Made by a program: the position numbers and the translations under genes
The notes under the pieces: model-generated
Told to the model about the DNA's origin: nothing
The model's database searches: none
Seen by the model: only the letters and a program-made list of their open reading frames with translations
Assembly (NCBI GenBank): GCA_900541235.1
Contig: UQIW01000017.1
Coordinates: forward strand, 1 to 63,831
Direction: 5' to 3'
DNA: 63,831 nt
Source of the DNA: an uncultured Collinsella sp.
GTDB lineage: Bacteria > Actinomycetota > Coriobacteriia > Coriobacteriales > Coriobacteriaceae
Part shown: piece after piece, positions 42,233 to 51,861 of the stretch
Position numbering within the stretch: the stretch's first letter is position 1
Layout of the letters: each line of letters starts with the position of its first letter

Positions 42233-44599
42233 CTAGCGGCGCTTGCGGGTGGCCGTTGCCTTGCGGACGGACGTCTTCTTGGACGGGGCCTTTTTCTCTG
42301 CCGGAGCGGCGGGGGAGATCGGAGTCTCCTTGGCGGGCTCGGGCTTGGCCGTAGCCTTCGGTGCGGCCTTGACCTCAGCGGCCTTCGGCGCCGGCTTGGT
42401 CTTTACCTCGGCCTTGGGCTCCTCTTTGGCAGCAGCGGGTTTAGTCTCTGCCTTGGGAGTCGTGGTCTTTGCCGTGGTCTTCTTGGCCGTCGTCGTGCGC
42501 TTTCGCGTGGTGGTCTTGGTGGCGGGCTTGGCCTCGACGGTTGCCTCCGCCTTGGACTCAGCGGGCGTCTCCTCGACTTTGGCGGCTGGCTTTGCGGCTG
42601 CCTTGGTCGTGGCGGCCTTCGCGGTCGTCGACTTGGTTGCCGTGGTCTTCTTGGCGGCCGTTGACTTCTTGGCGGTCGTGGTCTTGGACGCCGTCGACTT
42701 CTTGGCAGTGGTCTTGGCCGGTGCCTTTGCCGCAGGCTTGGCCTCAGCGACCTCGGCCTTTACCTCGGGAGCAGCCTCGGCTTCGGCGGCTTTCTTGGCA
42801 GTGGCGGTCGTGCGCTTGCGCGTGGTCGTTGCCTTGGCAGCAGTCGTCTTTGCTGCGGCAGCCTTGGTTGTCGTAGCCTTCTTGACCGTCGTCTTGCGGG
42901 CCGTAGTCTTCTTAGCTGCGGGCTTTGCAGCGGGCTTGACCTCGGCCTCTGTCTCAGGAGCAACCTCAGCCTTCACCTCAGGCTCGGCCTTTGCGGGCTC
43001 AGCCTCAACCGGCTTCTCCTCGGCCTTGGCCTCCTTAGCGGCAGCGGGCTCCCTAATGGTCGCCGCAGGCTCGGCCTCAGCGGCAGCGGGCTCATCGACA
43101 GCTGCAACCTCAGTCACAGCCGCCGGGCGCTCAATCTCCGGGTGCATAAAGAAGTACAGGTCCAGATACTTATCGGCCGAGCGCGTCCAGCTAAAGTCCT
43201 GGCTCATGGCCTGCGTGACCAGCTGGTTCCATGCGTCGCGGTTATCCCAGAACAGACGCGCCGCGCGGAATACCGCATCGCCCATCTCGTCGCCGTTAAA
43301 GTTGCTAAACGAGAAGCCCGTGCCCTCGCCGGTAAACTCGTTGTACGGGATCACGGTGTCCTTCAGGCCGCCGGTCTCGCGCACGATGGGCAGGGTACCG
43401 TAGCGCATGGCGATGATCTGCGACAGGCCGCAGGGCTCAAACTTCGAAGGCATTAGGAACATGTCGGCGGCAGCATACATGCGCTGCGACAGCGCCGGAT
43501 CGAACTCGATGCGTGCGGCCATGGTGCCGGGGTACTTGTCCTGGAAGTAGCGTAGACCGTCCTCGTAGTCGCGGTCGCCGGTGCCCAGCACCGCCACCTG
43601 CACGCCGCCGGCCAGGATGCGGTCGAGCGCGTACATGACCAGGTCCATGCCCTTCTGGCGCGTCAGGCGCGTGACCATGACCATAAGCGGACGATCGTCG
43701 CGAACCTCGAGCCCCAGCTCCTCCTGCAGCTTGGCCTTGCACACGGCCTTGCCGGAGCGGTCCTCGACGGTGTAGTTGGCGGCAATGCGTTTGTCGGTCG
43801 CCGGGTCAAAGCCCGCCACGTCAATGCCGTTCAAAATGCCCTGCAGCGCATAGGAGCGCTCGCGCAGCACACCGTCCAGGCCCTCGCCAAATTCGGGCGT
43901 CTGGATCTCGTTGGCATAGGTGGGGCTCACCGTAGTGATGGCGTCGGCATAACGTAGGGCGCCCAGCATGTAGTTGATGCTGCAGGCGTCGCAACGCAGC
44001 TGCGAAGCGGCCGCCGGAATGTGCGCCACACCCAGGATGTCCTCCATCACGGTATCGCTAAACTGGCCCTGGAACGCCACGTTGTGAATCGAGAAGACGG
44101 TCTTAACGCGGTCATACAGCGGCAGGCCCTGGTAGAACTCGCGCAAAAACACGGGAGCCAGCGCCGTCTGCCAGTCGTTGCAGTGCAGGATGTCGCACTC
44201 AAAGCCGGCCGGCAGGTGCTGCAGGCTCTCGGTGATGGCCTTGGAGAAGAACGCAAAACGCTCACCGTCGTCAAAGAAGCCGTACGGATAGTCGCGCGCA
44301 AAGTAGCGCTCGTTGTCAACGAACATATAGGTGACGCCGTCGTGCTCGAGCTTCTCCAGCCCGCAGTACTCGTTGCGCCAGCCAAGGCTCACGTAAAAGT
44401 CGGCAAAGTGCTCCATCTGCGCCTTGTACTCGTCCTTGATGGTGGCGTACTTGGGCACCATCACGATGACCTCGGCGCCGGCGCGCACAAGCGCCGCTGG
44501 CAGCGAGCCCGCCACGTCGCCCAGGCCACCGGTCTTAACAAACGGTGCGCACTCGGCCGAGGCAAACACGATCTGCATCTTTTTGTTGGAATCAGCCAT
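42233..44599 (-). CDS. glgA: Glycogen synthase with histone H1-like C-terminal tail
   Basis: A 788-residue protein. Residues 1-488 are a complete GT5 ADP-glucose glycogen synthase: ECAPFVKTGGLGDVAGSLP (KTGGL), LHCNDWQTALAP, VTRLTRQKGMDLV and KFEPCGLSQIIAMRYGTLPI. The remaining about 300 residues are low-complexity, almost only Ala, Lys, Thr, Glu, Pro and Arg, with repeats such as AAKKTTARKTT, KKSTAAKKTTATKS and a final RKATATRKRR. An acidic/Ala segment (490-550) comes first, then the basic repeats. Such tails are known in bacterial histone H1-like proteins that bind nucleic acid; here it is attached to a metabolic enzyme. The start at 44599 follows GGGAGA; an ATG four codons earlier is possible. 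Confidence 0.93.
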   Translation of the reverse strand: MADSNKKMQIVFASAECAPFVKTGGLGDVAGSLPAALVRAGAEVIVMVPKYATIKDEYKAQMEHFADFYVSLGWRNEYCGLEKLEHDGVTYMFVDNERYFARDYPYGFFDDGERFAFFSKAITESLQHLPAGFECDILHCNDWQTALAPVFLREFYQGLPLYDRVKTVFSIHNVAFQGQFSDTVMEDILGVAHIPAAASQLRCDACSINYMLGALRYADAITTVSPTYANEIQTPEFGEGLDGVLRERSYALQGILNGIDVAGFDPATDKRIAANYTVEDRSGKAVCKAKLQEELGLEVRDDRPLMVMVTRLTRQKGMDLVMYALDRILAGGVQVAVLGTGDRDYEDGLRYFQDKYPGTMAARIEFDPALSQRMYAAADMFLMPSKFEPCGLSQIIAMRYGTLPIVRETGGLKDTVIPYNEFTGEGTGFSFSNFNGDEMGDAVFRAARLFWDNRDAWNQLVTQAMSQDFSWTRSADKYLDLYFFMHPEIERPAAVTEVAAVDEPAAAEAEPAATIREPAAAKEAKAEEKPVEAEPAKAEPEVKAEVAPETEAEVKPAAKPAAKKTTARKTTVKKATTTKAAAAKTTAAKATTTRKRTTATAKKAAEAEAAPEVKAEVAEAKPAAKAPAKTTAKKSTASKTTTAKKSTAAKKTTATKSTTAKAATTKAAAKPAAKVEETPAESKAEATVEAKPATKTTTRKRTTTAKKTTAKTTTPKAETKPAAAKEEPKAEVKTKPAPKAAEVKAAPKATAKPEPAKETPISPAAPAEKKAPSKKTSVRKATATRKRR

Positions 44600-44689
44600 A
44601 TTGTCTCCCATGTTGCAATTCGAGAATAGCCGCCTGGCGCTAACCGGGCGGCTATTCTACATGTTACGAGCGATGTCGCGGTGCCAACG

Positions 44690-45817
44690 TTAACGTACGA
44701 TGGTGGTGTCGGAAGTTAACGGAGCCTTGCCCAGCACCAGGATGTTCTCGGGCGTGCCGCGAAGCTCGGTGTTGGTGGGAACCACGTTGTTCTTGTCCAG
44801 AATGGCGTTCTCGACGCGTGCGCCGCTCTTGATGATGCAGCTCTGGTTGATAATCGAGTTGGTCACCGAGGCGCCCTCCTCGACCACGACGCCGCGCGAC
44901 AGAATCGAGTTGCGCACGGTGCCCTTGATGATGCAACCGGCCGAGATGATCGAGTTGCACGCGTGGCTGCCGGTCGCATAGCGCGAAGGCGGCACGTCGT
45001 GAGCCTTGGTCAGGATCGGACGCTCGGGGTCGAAGAGCTGGTCGGCCACGGTCTGGTCGAGCAGGTCCATGCTGCGGCGATACAGCGACTTCTCGCTAAA
45101 CACGCCCACGACCTCGCCCTTGTACTCGTAGCTGCACACGTCGATGTTGCCAAAGTCGCCCTGGAGTGCCTCGAGCAGGTCCAGATAGTCGGCGGCCTGG
45201 TAGTGGTCGATGATCTCGAGCAGCGTCTCGCGGTTGACGATGCAGCAGTCCATAGAGGCGTTGTCGCCGTACACGACGCCGGCGCTCACGCCCGTCAGGC
45301 GACCGTTCTCGTTGATCTGCAGCTTAGTCTCGTCATCGACGTTGCGCGTGGCCTTGCAGTACACCACGGTCATCTGGGCACCGGAGTTCTCGTGTGCATC
45401 GATGATGGTGTTGAGGTCCATGTTAAAGATGATGTTGGTGCCCATCATCACAACGTAGGGCTTGTCCGAGCGCTGGAACAGCGTCTTGTTGGAGATGATG
45501 TCGCGCAGCAGGAAGCGCATGCCGCCCTTGGTGGTGCCATACGCGTTGCCGGGCACCATGAACAGGCCGCCCTTCTTGCGGTCCAGGCCCCAGTCCTTAC
45601 CCGAGCCCACGTGGTCGATCAGCGAGCGGTAGTTTCCCGGCATGACAACGCCAACGGTCTTAATACCGGCATTCATCATGTTGGACAGCGGGAAGTCGAT
45701 CAGGCGGTAGCGGCCCAAAAACGGAACGGACGCGATGGGGCGGTCCTTGAGCAGGACGCTGCCGTAGGTCGAAGAGTAGTTAGCGGTGATATAACCGATG
45801 GCCTTGCGATTGATCAT
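44690..45817 (-). CDS. glgD: GlgD, glucose-1-phosphate adenylyltransferase-like subunit
   Basis: A 375-residue homologue of GlgC. It has the nucleotidyltransferase core (YRLIDFPLSNMMNAGI, GSGKDWGLDRKKGGLF) and a C-terminal left-handed beta-helix with hexapeptide repeats. The N terminus (MINRKAIGYITANYSS) lacks the AGGxGxRL nucleotide loop, as in GlgD proteins, which act as regulatory partners of GlgC. The start at 45817, four bases past the glgC stop with GGGGGAA upstream, is chosen over an earlier in-frame codon inside glgC. Confidence 0.92.
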   Translation of the reverse strand: MINRKAIGYITANYSSTYGSVLLKDRPIASVPFLGRYRLIDFPLSNMMNAGIKTVGVVMPGNYRSLIDHVGSGKDWGLDRKKGGLFMVPGNAYGTTKGGMRFLLRDIISNKTLFQRSDKPYVVMMGTNIIFNMDLNTIIDAHENSGAQMTVVYCKATRNVDDETKLQINENGRLTGVSAGVVYGDNASMDCCIVNRETLLEIIDHYQAADYLDLLEALQGDFGNIDVCSYEYKGEVVGVFSEKSLYRRSMDLLDQTVADQLFDPERPILTKAHDVPPSRYATGSHACNSIISAGCIIKGTVRNSILSRGVVVEEGASVTNSIINQSCIIKSGARVENAILDKNNVVPTNTELRGTPENILVLGKAPLTSDTTIVR

Positions 45818-45821
45818 CGGA

Positions 45822-46970
45822 TCATTCCCCCTTCCCGATAACGACGTCATTTCCAACGACGGCCGTATCCTTGGTGGTATCGACAGAGCCGAGCTTCACG
45901 CCCTCTTCGACCGTGGAGTTCTCGCCCAAAATAGCGCGGCAGATGTGCGCACCGCTCTTAACGTGCGCACCCGGCAGCAGCACGGAGTCCTCGACCACAG
46001 CGCGCTCCTCGATGATGACATCGGTCGAAAGGATCGAGTGGCGCGCGGTGCCGTAGATCTTGCAGCCGTTGGAGACCAGGCAGTCATCCAGGCGGCCGTC
46101 CGGGCCAATGTAGTGCGGCGGACGCGTGGTGATGTTGGACATGATGGGGAAGTGCTTGTCGAACAGATCGAACTCGGGGTTGTTGCCCAGCAGGTCCATC
46201 GAGGTCTCGTGGAAGCTGGCAATGGTGCCGACATCCTTCCAAAAGCCGTGGAACTCGTAGCTGTACAGGCGCTTGCCCTCGCTGAGCAGCTTGGGGATGA
46301 TATCCTTGCCAAAGTCGTGGCTCGAGCGCTGGTCCAGAGCGTCTTCCTCGAGCGCCTCGATCAGCACGTCGGCCGAGAAGATGTAGATGCCCATGGACGC
46401 GAGGTTCGAATCGGGCTTATCGGGCTTCTCGGTGAACTTGGTGATGCGCCCGTCCTCGGGGTCGGTGGTCAGGATGCCAAAGCGGCTGGCCTCTTCCCAC
46501 GGCACGGGCATAACGCTCACCGTGAGGTCGGCGTTGTTCTCAATGTGCGTCTTGAGCATCTTGCGGTAGTCCATGCGATACAGGTGATCGCCCGAAAGAA
46601 TCAGGACGTACTTGGGGTCGTTGGCCTTGATGTAGTCGAGGTTCTGCGTAATGGCGTCGGCCGTGCCCGCATACCAGGCGCCGCCGGTCTGCGTCTCGTA
46701 CGGCGGCAGGATCGATACGCCGCCGTCACGGCTGTCCAGATCCCAGGCCTCGCCGGAGCCCACATAGGCATGCAGCAGGTAGGGACGATACTGCGTCAGA
46801 ACGCCCACCGTGTCGATGCCCGAGTTGGAGCAGTTGGACAGCGAAAAGTCGATAATGCGGAACTTGCCACCAAAGCTAACCGCCGGCTTAGCGATCTTTT
46901 GGGTGAGTGCCCCCAATCGGCTGCCCTGTCCTCCTGCGAGGAGCATCGCGATGCATTCTTTCTTACTCAT
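45822..46970 (-). CDS. glgC: Glucose-1-phosphate adenylyltransferase
   Basis: A 382-residue ADP-glucose pyrophosphorylase, supplying the glucosyl donor for GlgA. It has MLLAGGQGSRLGALT (catalytic loop), KPAVSFGGKFRIIDFSLSNC, VLILSGDHLYRMDYRKML, the substrate lysine region ITKFTEKPDKP and a C-terminal beta-helix. Catalytic residues look complete, unlike GlgD. It is followed within four bases by glgD, and they probably form a hetero-oligomer. Confidence 0.95.
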   Translation of the reverse strand: MSKKECIAMLLAGGQGSRLGALTQKIAKPAVSFGGKFRIIDFSLSNCSNSGIDTVGVLTQYRPYLLHAYVGSGEAWDLDSRDGGVSILPPYETQTGGAWYAGTADAITQNLDYIKANDPKYVLILSGDHLYRMDYRKMLKTHIENNADLTVSVMPVPWEEASRFGILTTDPEDGRITKFTEKPDKPDSNLASMGIYIFSADVLIEALEEDALDQRSSHDFGKDIIPKLLSEGKRLYSYEFHGFWKDVGTIASFHETSMDLLGNNPEFDLFDKHFPIMSNITTRPPHYIGPDGRLDDCLVSNGCKIYGTARHSILSTDVIIEERAVVEDSVLLPGAHVKSGAHICRAILGENSTVEEGVKLGSVDTTKDTAVVGNDVVIGKGE

Positions 46971-47078
46971 CGATTTCTCCTTCTGTCATCGATGTTCCTA
47001 AACCCATTAGCGACGGGCGCGGCGCAACGTCACGCCCGTCGAGTAATGCCGTGCTGGCATAGGGGAGCTCGCGCGCCT

Positions 47079-49505
47079 TTACGCGTGCCAGATCTCGTCG
47101 CGGTACTCGCGAATGGTGCGGTCGCTCGAGAACCAGCCGCTCGAGGCGGTGTTGAGCAGGGCCTTGCGGTTCCAGGTCTCCTGGTCGCCGTAGCTGCCCG
47201 TGAGCTTCTCCCACGCATCCACGTAGCTGCGGAAATCGGCCATGACCAGGTCGGGGTCGTTGTTGTTCATGAGCTCGTTGTAGATGCTCTCGAAGTTGCC
47301 CGAAAGACCCGCAAAGGTGTTGTCCTTGAGCTCGTCCATCACGCGGCCCAGACGCTCACGGTCGCCGTTGAGGGTATCCCACGCAAAGTAGCTGTTCGAT
47401 GCCCAGAGCTGCTCGACCTCGGGGGCGGTCAGACCAAAGATGGCCTCGTTCTCGCGGCCGGCCAGGTCGGCGATCTCGATGTTGGCGCCGTCGAGGGTAC
47501 CCAGCGTAATGGCGCCGTTCATCATGAGCTTCATGTTGGACGTGCCCGAGGCCTCCTTGCCGGCCGTGGAGATCTGCTCCGAGATCTCGGCAGCGGGGTA
47601 GATGAGCTGGGCGTTGCTCACGCGGAAGTTGGGGATAAAGCAGACCTTCATGACCTCGTTGACGCGCGGATCGTTGTTGATGACGTCGGCCACGGAGTTA
47701 ATGAGGCGGATGGTCTCCTTGGCAAAGGTGTAGCTGGAGGCAGCCTTGCCGCTAAAGATGAAGGTTGTCGGCGTCACGTGGAAGTTGGGATCGGCGATGC
47801 GACGGTTGTAGATGTCCATCACCTTCATGATGTTCATGAGCTGGCGCTTGTAGGCGTGGAAGCGCTTCACCTGGACATCGAAGACGGTGTTGGGGTCAAT
47901 GACCAGACCGGTCTCGGCCTTAACGTAGGCGGCCAGGCGCTCCTTGTTGGCGCGCTTGGAGGCACCCACGGCCTTCAGGAACTCGGTGTCGTTCTGGAAC
48001 TCCTTGAGTTTCTCCAGCTCAAAGGCGTCCTTCAGCCAGCCGTCGCCAATGGCCTCGGTCACGAGCTTGGCGTAGGTGGGGTTGGCCTCGGCAAAGAAGC
48101 GACGGTGCGAGATGCCGTTGGTCTTGTTGTTGAACTTTTCGGGCGTCAGGGCATAGAAGTCCTTGAGCACGATGTTCTTGATGATGTCGGAGTGGATCTT
48201 GGCCACGCCGTTGACGCTATGGCTGCAGATCACGGACAGGTTGGCCATGCGAATCTCGCCGTCCCACAGGATGGCGGTCTGACGCAGACGCTCCTGCCAG
48301 CCCTCCTGCGTGGTGTCGAACGACTCGTGCCAACGACGGCTGATCTCGTCGATGATCTGGTACACGCGGGGGAGGAGCTTGGAGAACATGCCGATGGGCC
48401 ACTTCTCCAGGGCCTCGGGCAGGATGGTGTGGTTGGTGTAGCTCACGACCTGCGTCACGATGTTCCAGGCGTCATCCCACTCGAGCTTCTTCTCGTCGAT
48501 GAGGATGCGCATGAGCTCGGGGCCGCACATGGCCGGGTGCGTGTCGTTGGTGTGGATGGCAACAAACTGCGGCAGCAGATCCCAGTTCTCGCCGTGCTCC
48601 TTCTCAAAGGTGTCGAGTAGGCTGTAGATGCCGGCCGAGACAAACAGGTACTCCTGCTTCAGGCGCAGCAGACGGCCGTGCTCGCCGGCGTCGTTGGGGT
48701 AGAGGATGGCGCTGATGGCTTCGGCCTCGGCGCGCTCGGCGTCGGCCAGGGCATAGTCACCGCGGTTGAAGGCCTCAAGGTCAAAGTGCTCCTCGACCGG
48801 CTCGGCAGCCCAGACGCGCAGCTTGTTGACAGTCTCGCCGGCATAGCCCACGACGGGGATGTCATAAGGGACGGCCAGGATGTCCTGCGTGTCCACCGTG
48901 CGGTAGAACGTGCGGCCGTTCTCCTCAAAGCCCTCAACATGGCCACCAAACTTAATAGTCACGGCCTTGTCCTGACGGCGGACCTCCCAGGGATACCCGT
49001 GGGTGAGCCACTCGTCGGTGGCCTCGACCTGGCTGCCGTTGACGATCTCCTGCTTAAACAGGCCGTAGCGGTAGCGCATGCCGTTGCCGTAGCCGGCGAT
49101 GCCCTCGGCTGCCATGGAATCCAGGAAGCATGCGGCCAGACGGCCCAGGCCACCGTTGCCCAGCGCCGGATCGGGTTCCTGGTTCTCGATGACGGAAAGG
49201 TCGAAGCCCATGTCGTCGAGCACCTCGGCGACCATGTCGCGCACGCCAAAGTTGAGCAGGTAGTTGTCGAGCAGGCGGCCGATCAAAAACTCGATCGAGA
49301 AGTAGTACACGCGCTTCTTGCCCTCGGCGGTGACGCGGGCGTCGCTCTTGGTGGCAACGGTGCGTGCCTTCTCGGCCACGAGCTTGGCCAGGGCGTTAAA
49401 GCGGTCCAGGTCGCTGGCAGCCTCGACACTCTTGCCGCTGATGCTCATGACGGCATCGCGATAGAGCTCGGTAAACTCCTGCTTGTTGTCGAAGATCTTA
49501 TTCAT
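47079..49505 (-). CDS. glgP: Glycogen phosphorylase
   Basis: An 808-residue GT35 enzyme releasing glucose-1-phosphate from glycogen. Signatures are LGNGGLGRLAACFLDSMA, the conserved TNHTILPEALEKWP, VKRFHAYKRQLMNI, and the PLP lysine in EASGTSNMKLMMNGAITLGT near residue 658. It sits between glgB and glgC, so synthesis and breakdown genes are in one locus. ATG at 49505 follows GGAAAGGAA. Confidence 0.96.
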   Translation of the reverse strand: MNKIFDNKQEFTELYRDAVMSISGKSVEAASDLDRFNALAKLVAEKARTVATKSDARVTAEGKKRVYYFSIEFLIGRLLDNYLLNFGVRDMVAEVLDDMGFDLSVIENQEPDPALGNGGLGRLAACFLDSMAAEGIAGYGNGMRYRYGLFKQEIVNGSQVEATDEWLTHGYPWEVRRQDKAVTIKFGGHVEGFEENGRTFYRTVDTQDILAVPYDIPVVGYAGETVNKLRVWAAEPVEEHFDLEAFNRGDYALADAERAEAEAISAILYPNDAGEHGRLLRLKQEYLFVSAGIYSLLDTFEKEHGENWDLLPQFVAIHTNDTHPAMCGPELMRILIDEKKLEWDDAWNIVTQVVSYTNHTILPEALEKWPIGMFSKLLPRVYQIIDEISRRWHESFDTTQEGWQERLRQTAILWDGEIRMANLSVICSHSVNGVAKIHSDIIKNIVLKDFYALTPEKFNNKTNGISHRRFFAEANPTYAKLVTEAIGDGWLKDAFELEKLKEFQNDTEFLKAVGASKRANKERLAAYVKAETGLVIDPNTVFDVQVKRFHAYKRQLMNIMKVMDIYNRRIADPNFHVTPTTFIFSGKAASSYTFAKETIRLINSVADVINNDPRVNEVMKVCFIPNFRVSNAQLIYPAAEISEQISTAGKEASGTSNMKLMMNGAITLGTLDGANIEIADLAGRENEAIFGLTAPEVEQLWASNSYFAWDTLNGDRERLGRVMDELKDNTFAGLSGNFESIYNELMNNNDPDLVMADFRSYVDAWEKLTGSYGDQETWNRKALLNTASSGWFSSDRTIREYRDEIWHA

Positions 49506-49599
49506 ACGTTCCTTTCCCCCGGGGATGTTTCTCCCGGAACGGTTATGTCTTGTATCCTACGCCCTCGTGAGGCGGGTGATTACAGCTGTAACGGCTTTG

Positions 49600-51861
49600 T
49601 TACGCTTTCTTGGCAGGAGCCTTAGCAGCGGCTGCCTTGGCCTTGGGAGCAGCCTTTTTAGTGGCTGCCTTTTTGGCCGTGGTGGACTTGGCCGAAGCCT
49701 TGGCAGCGGGCTTGGCAGCCTTCGCCTTGGCCGGAACCTTCTTGGCAGCCGCGGCCTTGGGCTTCACCGAAGACGCACGCTTGCGCGTCGCCTTCTTGGG
49801 CTCCTCGACCACGGGCGGCTTATAGCTGCTGGGGCCGCGGCGCTTAAGCACCACGCCTGCTAGGCCGGGCACCTTAATCTCGATAGAGTCCATCTGCCCG
49901 TTCCAGGGATAGGGCTCGCTCGAGCAGGTGTAGGGTTCCTCGCCGGCATAGCCGCTGCCGCCAAACTCGGGACGGTCGGAATCGAAGATGACCTCCCAGT
50001 CACCCTCGCGCGGCACGCCCACGCGGAAGCTCTCGTAGCTCGCCGGGTCAAAGTTGATCAGGATCACCAGGTCGTCATCAATGTCCTCGCCCTGACGCAC
50101 AAAGCTCACGATGGACTGCTTGGAGTTGTCCGCGTCGATCCAGGTAAAGCCGTCGTCGGTGTAGCCGCGCTCGTACAGAGCGGGCTCGGCGGTGTACAGG
50201 TGGTTGAGCGCCTTGATGAACGCCTGATGATGACGGTGGGTCTCGTACTCCTCGGTCAAGAACCACTGAATGGACTCGTAGTAGCGCCATTCAATAAACT
50301 GGCCTATCTCGTTGCCCATAAAGTTGAGCTTGGCACCGGGGTGCGTCATCTGGTAAAAGGCCAGCGTGCGCAGGCCGGCAAACTGGCGCCACCAGTCACC
50401 CGGCATGCGGCCAATGAGCGAGCACTTGCCGTGCACGACCTCGTCGTGGCTGAGCGGGCAAATGAAGTTCTCGGTAAAGGCGTACATGATGGAGAACGTG
50501 AGCAGGCCGTGGTTGCCGGGGCGCCACGGAAAATCGGTCTGCATGTAGTGCAGGGTGTCGTTCATCCAGCCCATGTCCCACTTGTAGTGGAAGCCCAGAC
50601 CGCCGTCCTGCGGCGGATAAGTCACGAGCGGCCACGCGGTGGACTCCTCGGCCATCATCATCACGTCAGGGAAGTGGGCCTCCACGGCGCAGTTGACCTG
50701 GCGGATAAACGCGCTGGCGTCCAGGTCTTCCTCGGTACCGTACTTGTTGAACTTCTTTTGGCCGGGATCGTCGATGCCAAAGTTGAGGTACAGCATGCTG
50801 GACACGCCGTCCATGCGAATGCCGTCCACGTGGAAGTTCTCGAGCCAGTACAGTACGTTGGAAACCAGGAAGGAGCGAACCTCGCCGCGGGCGAAGTCAA
50901 ACTTGTGCGTGCCCCAGTTGGGGTGAATCTCGTGCTCAAACAGCATATGGCCGTTAAAGGTGGCAAGGCCGTGGGAGTCAGCACAAAAACCGCCGGGCAC
51001 CCAGTCCATGATCACGCCAATGCCGGCCTCGTGACATGCATCGATAAAGTGCATGAGCTGTTGCGGGTTGCCGTAACGCGACGTGGCGGCATAGTAGCCG
51101 GTCGTCTGGTAGCCCCAGGAGCCGTCGAAGGGATGCTCCATGAGCGGCATGACCTCGATATGCGTGTAGCCCATGTCGCGCACGTAGTCCACGAGCTCCA
51201 CCGACAGGTCGTCGTAGGTGTAAAACTCGCCGCGCTGTGCGGGGAAGGGATCCATGGGGCCGGGGTAGTTGCCGTACTCGTCGGGCTCGCCCTGCGGCGC
51301 GTCTCCGTGGCGCTTCCACGAGCCAATATGCACCTCGTAGATGTTAAGCGGCTGCGACATGTGGTTGTGGCCGGCTCGGCGCTTGAGCCACGCGGCGTCG
51401 TTCCACTTGTAGCCATCGAGAGTCCACAGCACGCTAGCGGTACCCGGAGGGCACTCGGCCTTAAAGGCGTACGGATCGGCCTTATAGAGCTTCTCGCCCT
51501 CGTTGGTCTCGATGAGATATTTATAGAGCTGGCCCTGCTCGGCGCCAGGAATAAAGCCTTCCCAAATAGCGCTCGTATGCACGGGCACCAGCGGGTTGGC
51601 TTGTTCATCCCAGTCGTTAAATTCGCCAATGACATGGACGCTCTTTACGTCGGGCGCCCAAACGCAAAAGCGCCAGCCGCGCGTGCGCTGCTGCGTGTCA
51701 GGATGCGCGCCCATCTTTTCCCAGCTGCGCTCCCACGTGCCGATGCCAAACAGATAGACATCGTCCTTGGTGAGCTCCGGTGCGTGCGGAGCCGGTTTGC
51801 GGGTTGCGGGCTTTTTAGCCGTTGGCTTTAGCTTTGTATCGCTCACGTTTGATCCCATCAT
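49600..51861 (-). CDS. glgB: 1,4-alpha-glucan branching enzyme with basic Ala/Lys-rich tail
   Basis: About 753 residues. The N-terminal CBM48 domain (FCVWAPDVKSVHVIGEFNDW) leads into a GH13 barrel with GYTHIEVMPLMEHPFDGSWGYQ, the nucleophile Asp in DGIRMDGVSSML (about 349), the acid Glu in MMAEESTAWP (about 402) and LSHDEVVHGK. After the C-terminal beta domain, the last 75 residues are nearly pure Ala, Lys, Pro and Thr (for example KSTTAKKAATKKAAPKAKA). The first 25 residues are also basic (KLKPTAKKPATRKPAP). The start is uncertain: ATG at 51861 or 51858, or GTG at 51846; none has a strong ribosome site. It is the first gene of the glycogen locus. Confidence 0.92.
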   Translation of the reverse strand: MMGSNVSDTKLKPTAKKPATRKPAPHAPELTKDDVYLFGIGTWERSWEKMGAHPDTQQRTRGWRFCVWAPDVKSVHVIGEFNDWDEQANPLVPVHTSAIWEGFIPGAEQGQLYKYLIETNEGEKLYKADPYAFKAECPPGTASVLWTLDGYKWNDAAWLKRRAGHNHMSQPLNIYEVHIGSWKRHGDAPQGEPDEYGNYPGPMDPFPAQRGEFYTYDDLSVELVDYVRDMGYTHIEVMPLMEHPFDGSWGYQTTGYYAATSRYGNPQQLMHFIDACHEAGIGVIMDWVPGGFCADSHGLATFNGHMLFEHEIHPNWGTHKFDFARGEVRSFLVSNVLYWLENFHVDGIRMDGVSSMLYLNFGIDDPGQKKFNKYGTEEDLDASAFIRQVNCAVEAHFPDVMMMAEESTAWPLVTYPPQDGGLGFHYKWDMGWMNDTLHYMQTDFPWRPGNHGLLTFSIMYAFTENFICPLSHDEVVHGKCSLIGRMPGDWWRQFAGLRTLAFYQMTHPGAKLNFMGNEIGQFIEWRYYESIQWFLTEEYETHRHHQAFIKALNHLYTAEPALYERGYTDDGFTWIDADNSKQSIVSFVRQGEDIDDDLVILINFDPASYESFRVGVPREGDWEVIFDSDRPEFGGSGYAGEEPYTCSSEPYPWNGQMDSIEIKVPGLAGVVLKRRGPSSYKPPVVEEPKKATRKRASSVKPKAAAAKKVPAKAKAAKPAAKASAKSTTAKKAATKKAAPKAKAAAAKAPAKKA

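Noticed and set aside
42240..43130. Apparent tandem DNA repeats that might be a CRISPR or satellite array
   Set aside because: They are the codons of the Ala/Lys/Thr-rich tail of GlgA, in frame throughout, without constant repeat/spacer lengths.
45798..48620. A 940-codon open frame on the plus strand opposite glgC and glgP
   Set aside because: It is the antisense shadow of two certain genes; high GC in third positions removes stop codons. The translation is Val/Gly/His/Leu-rich with no domain.
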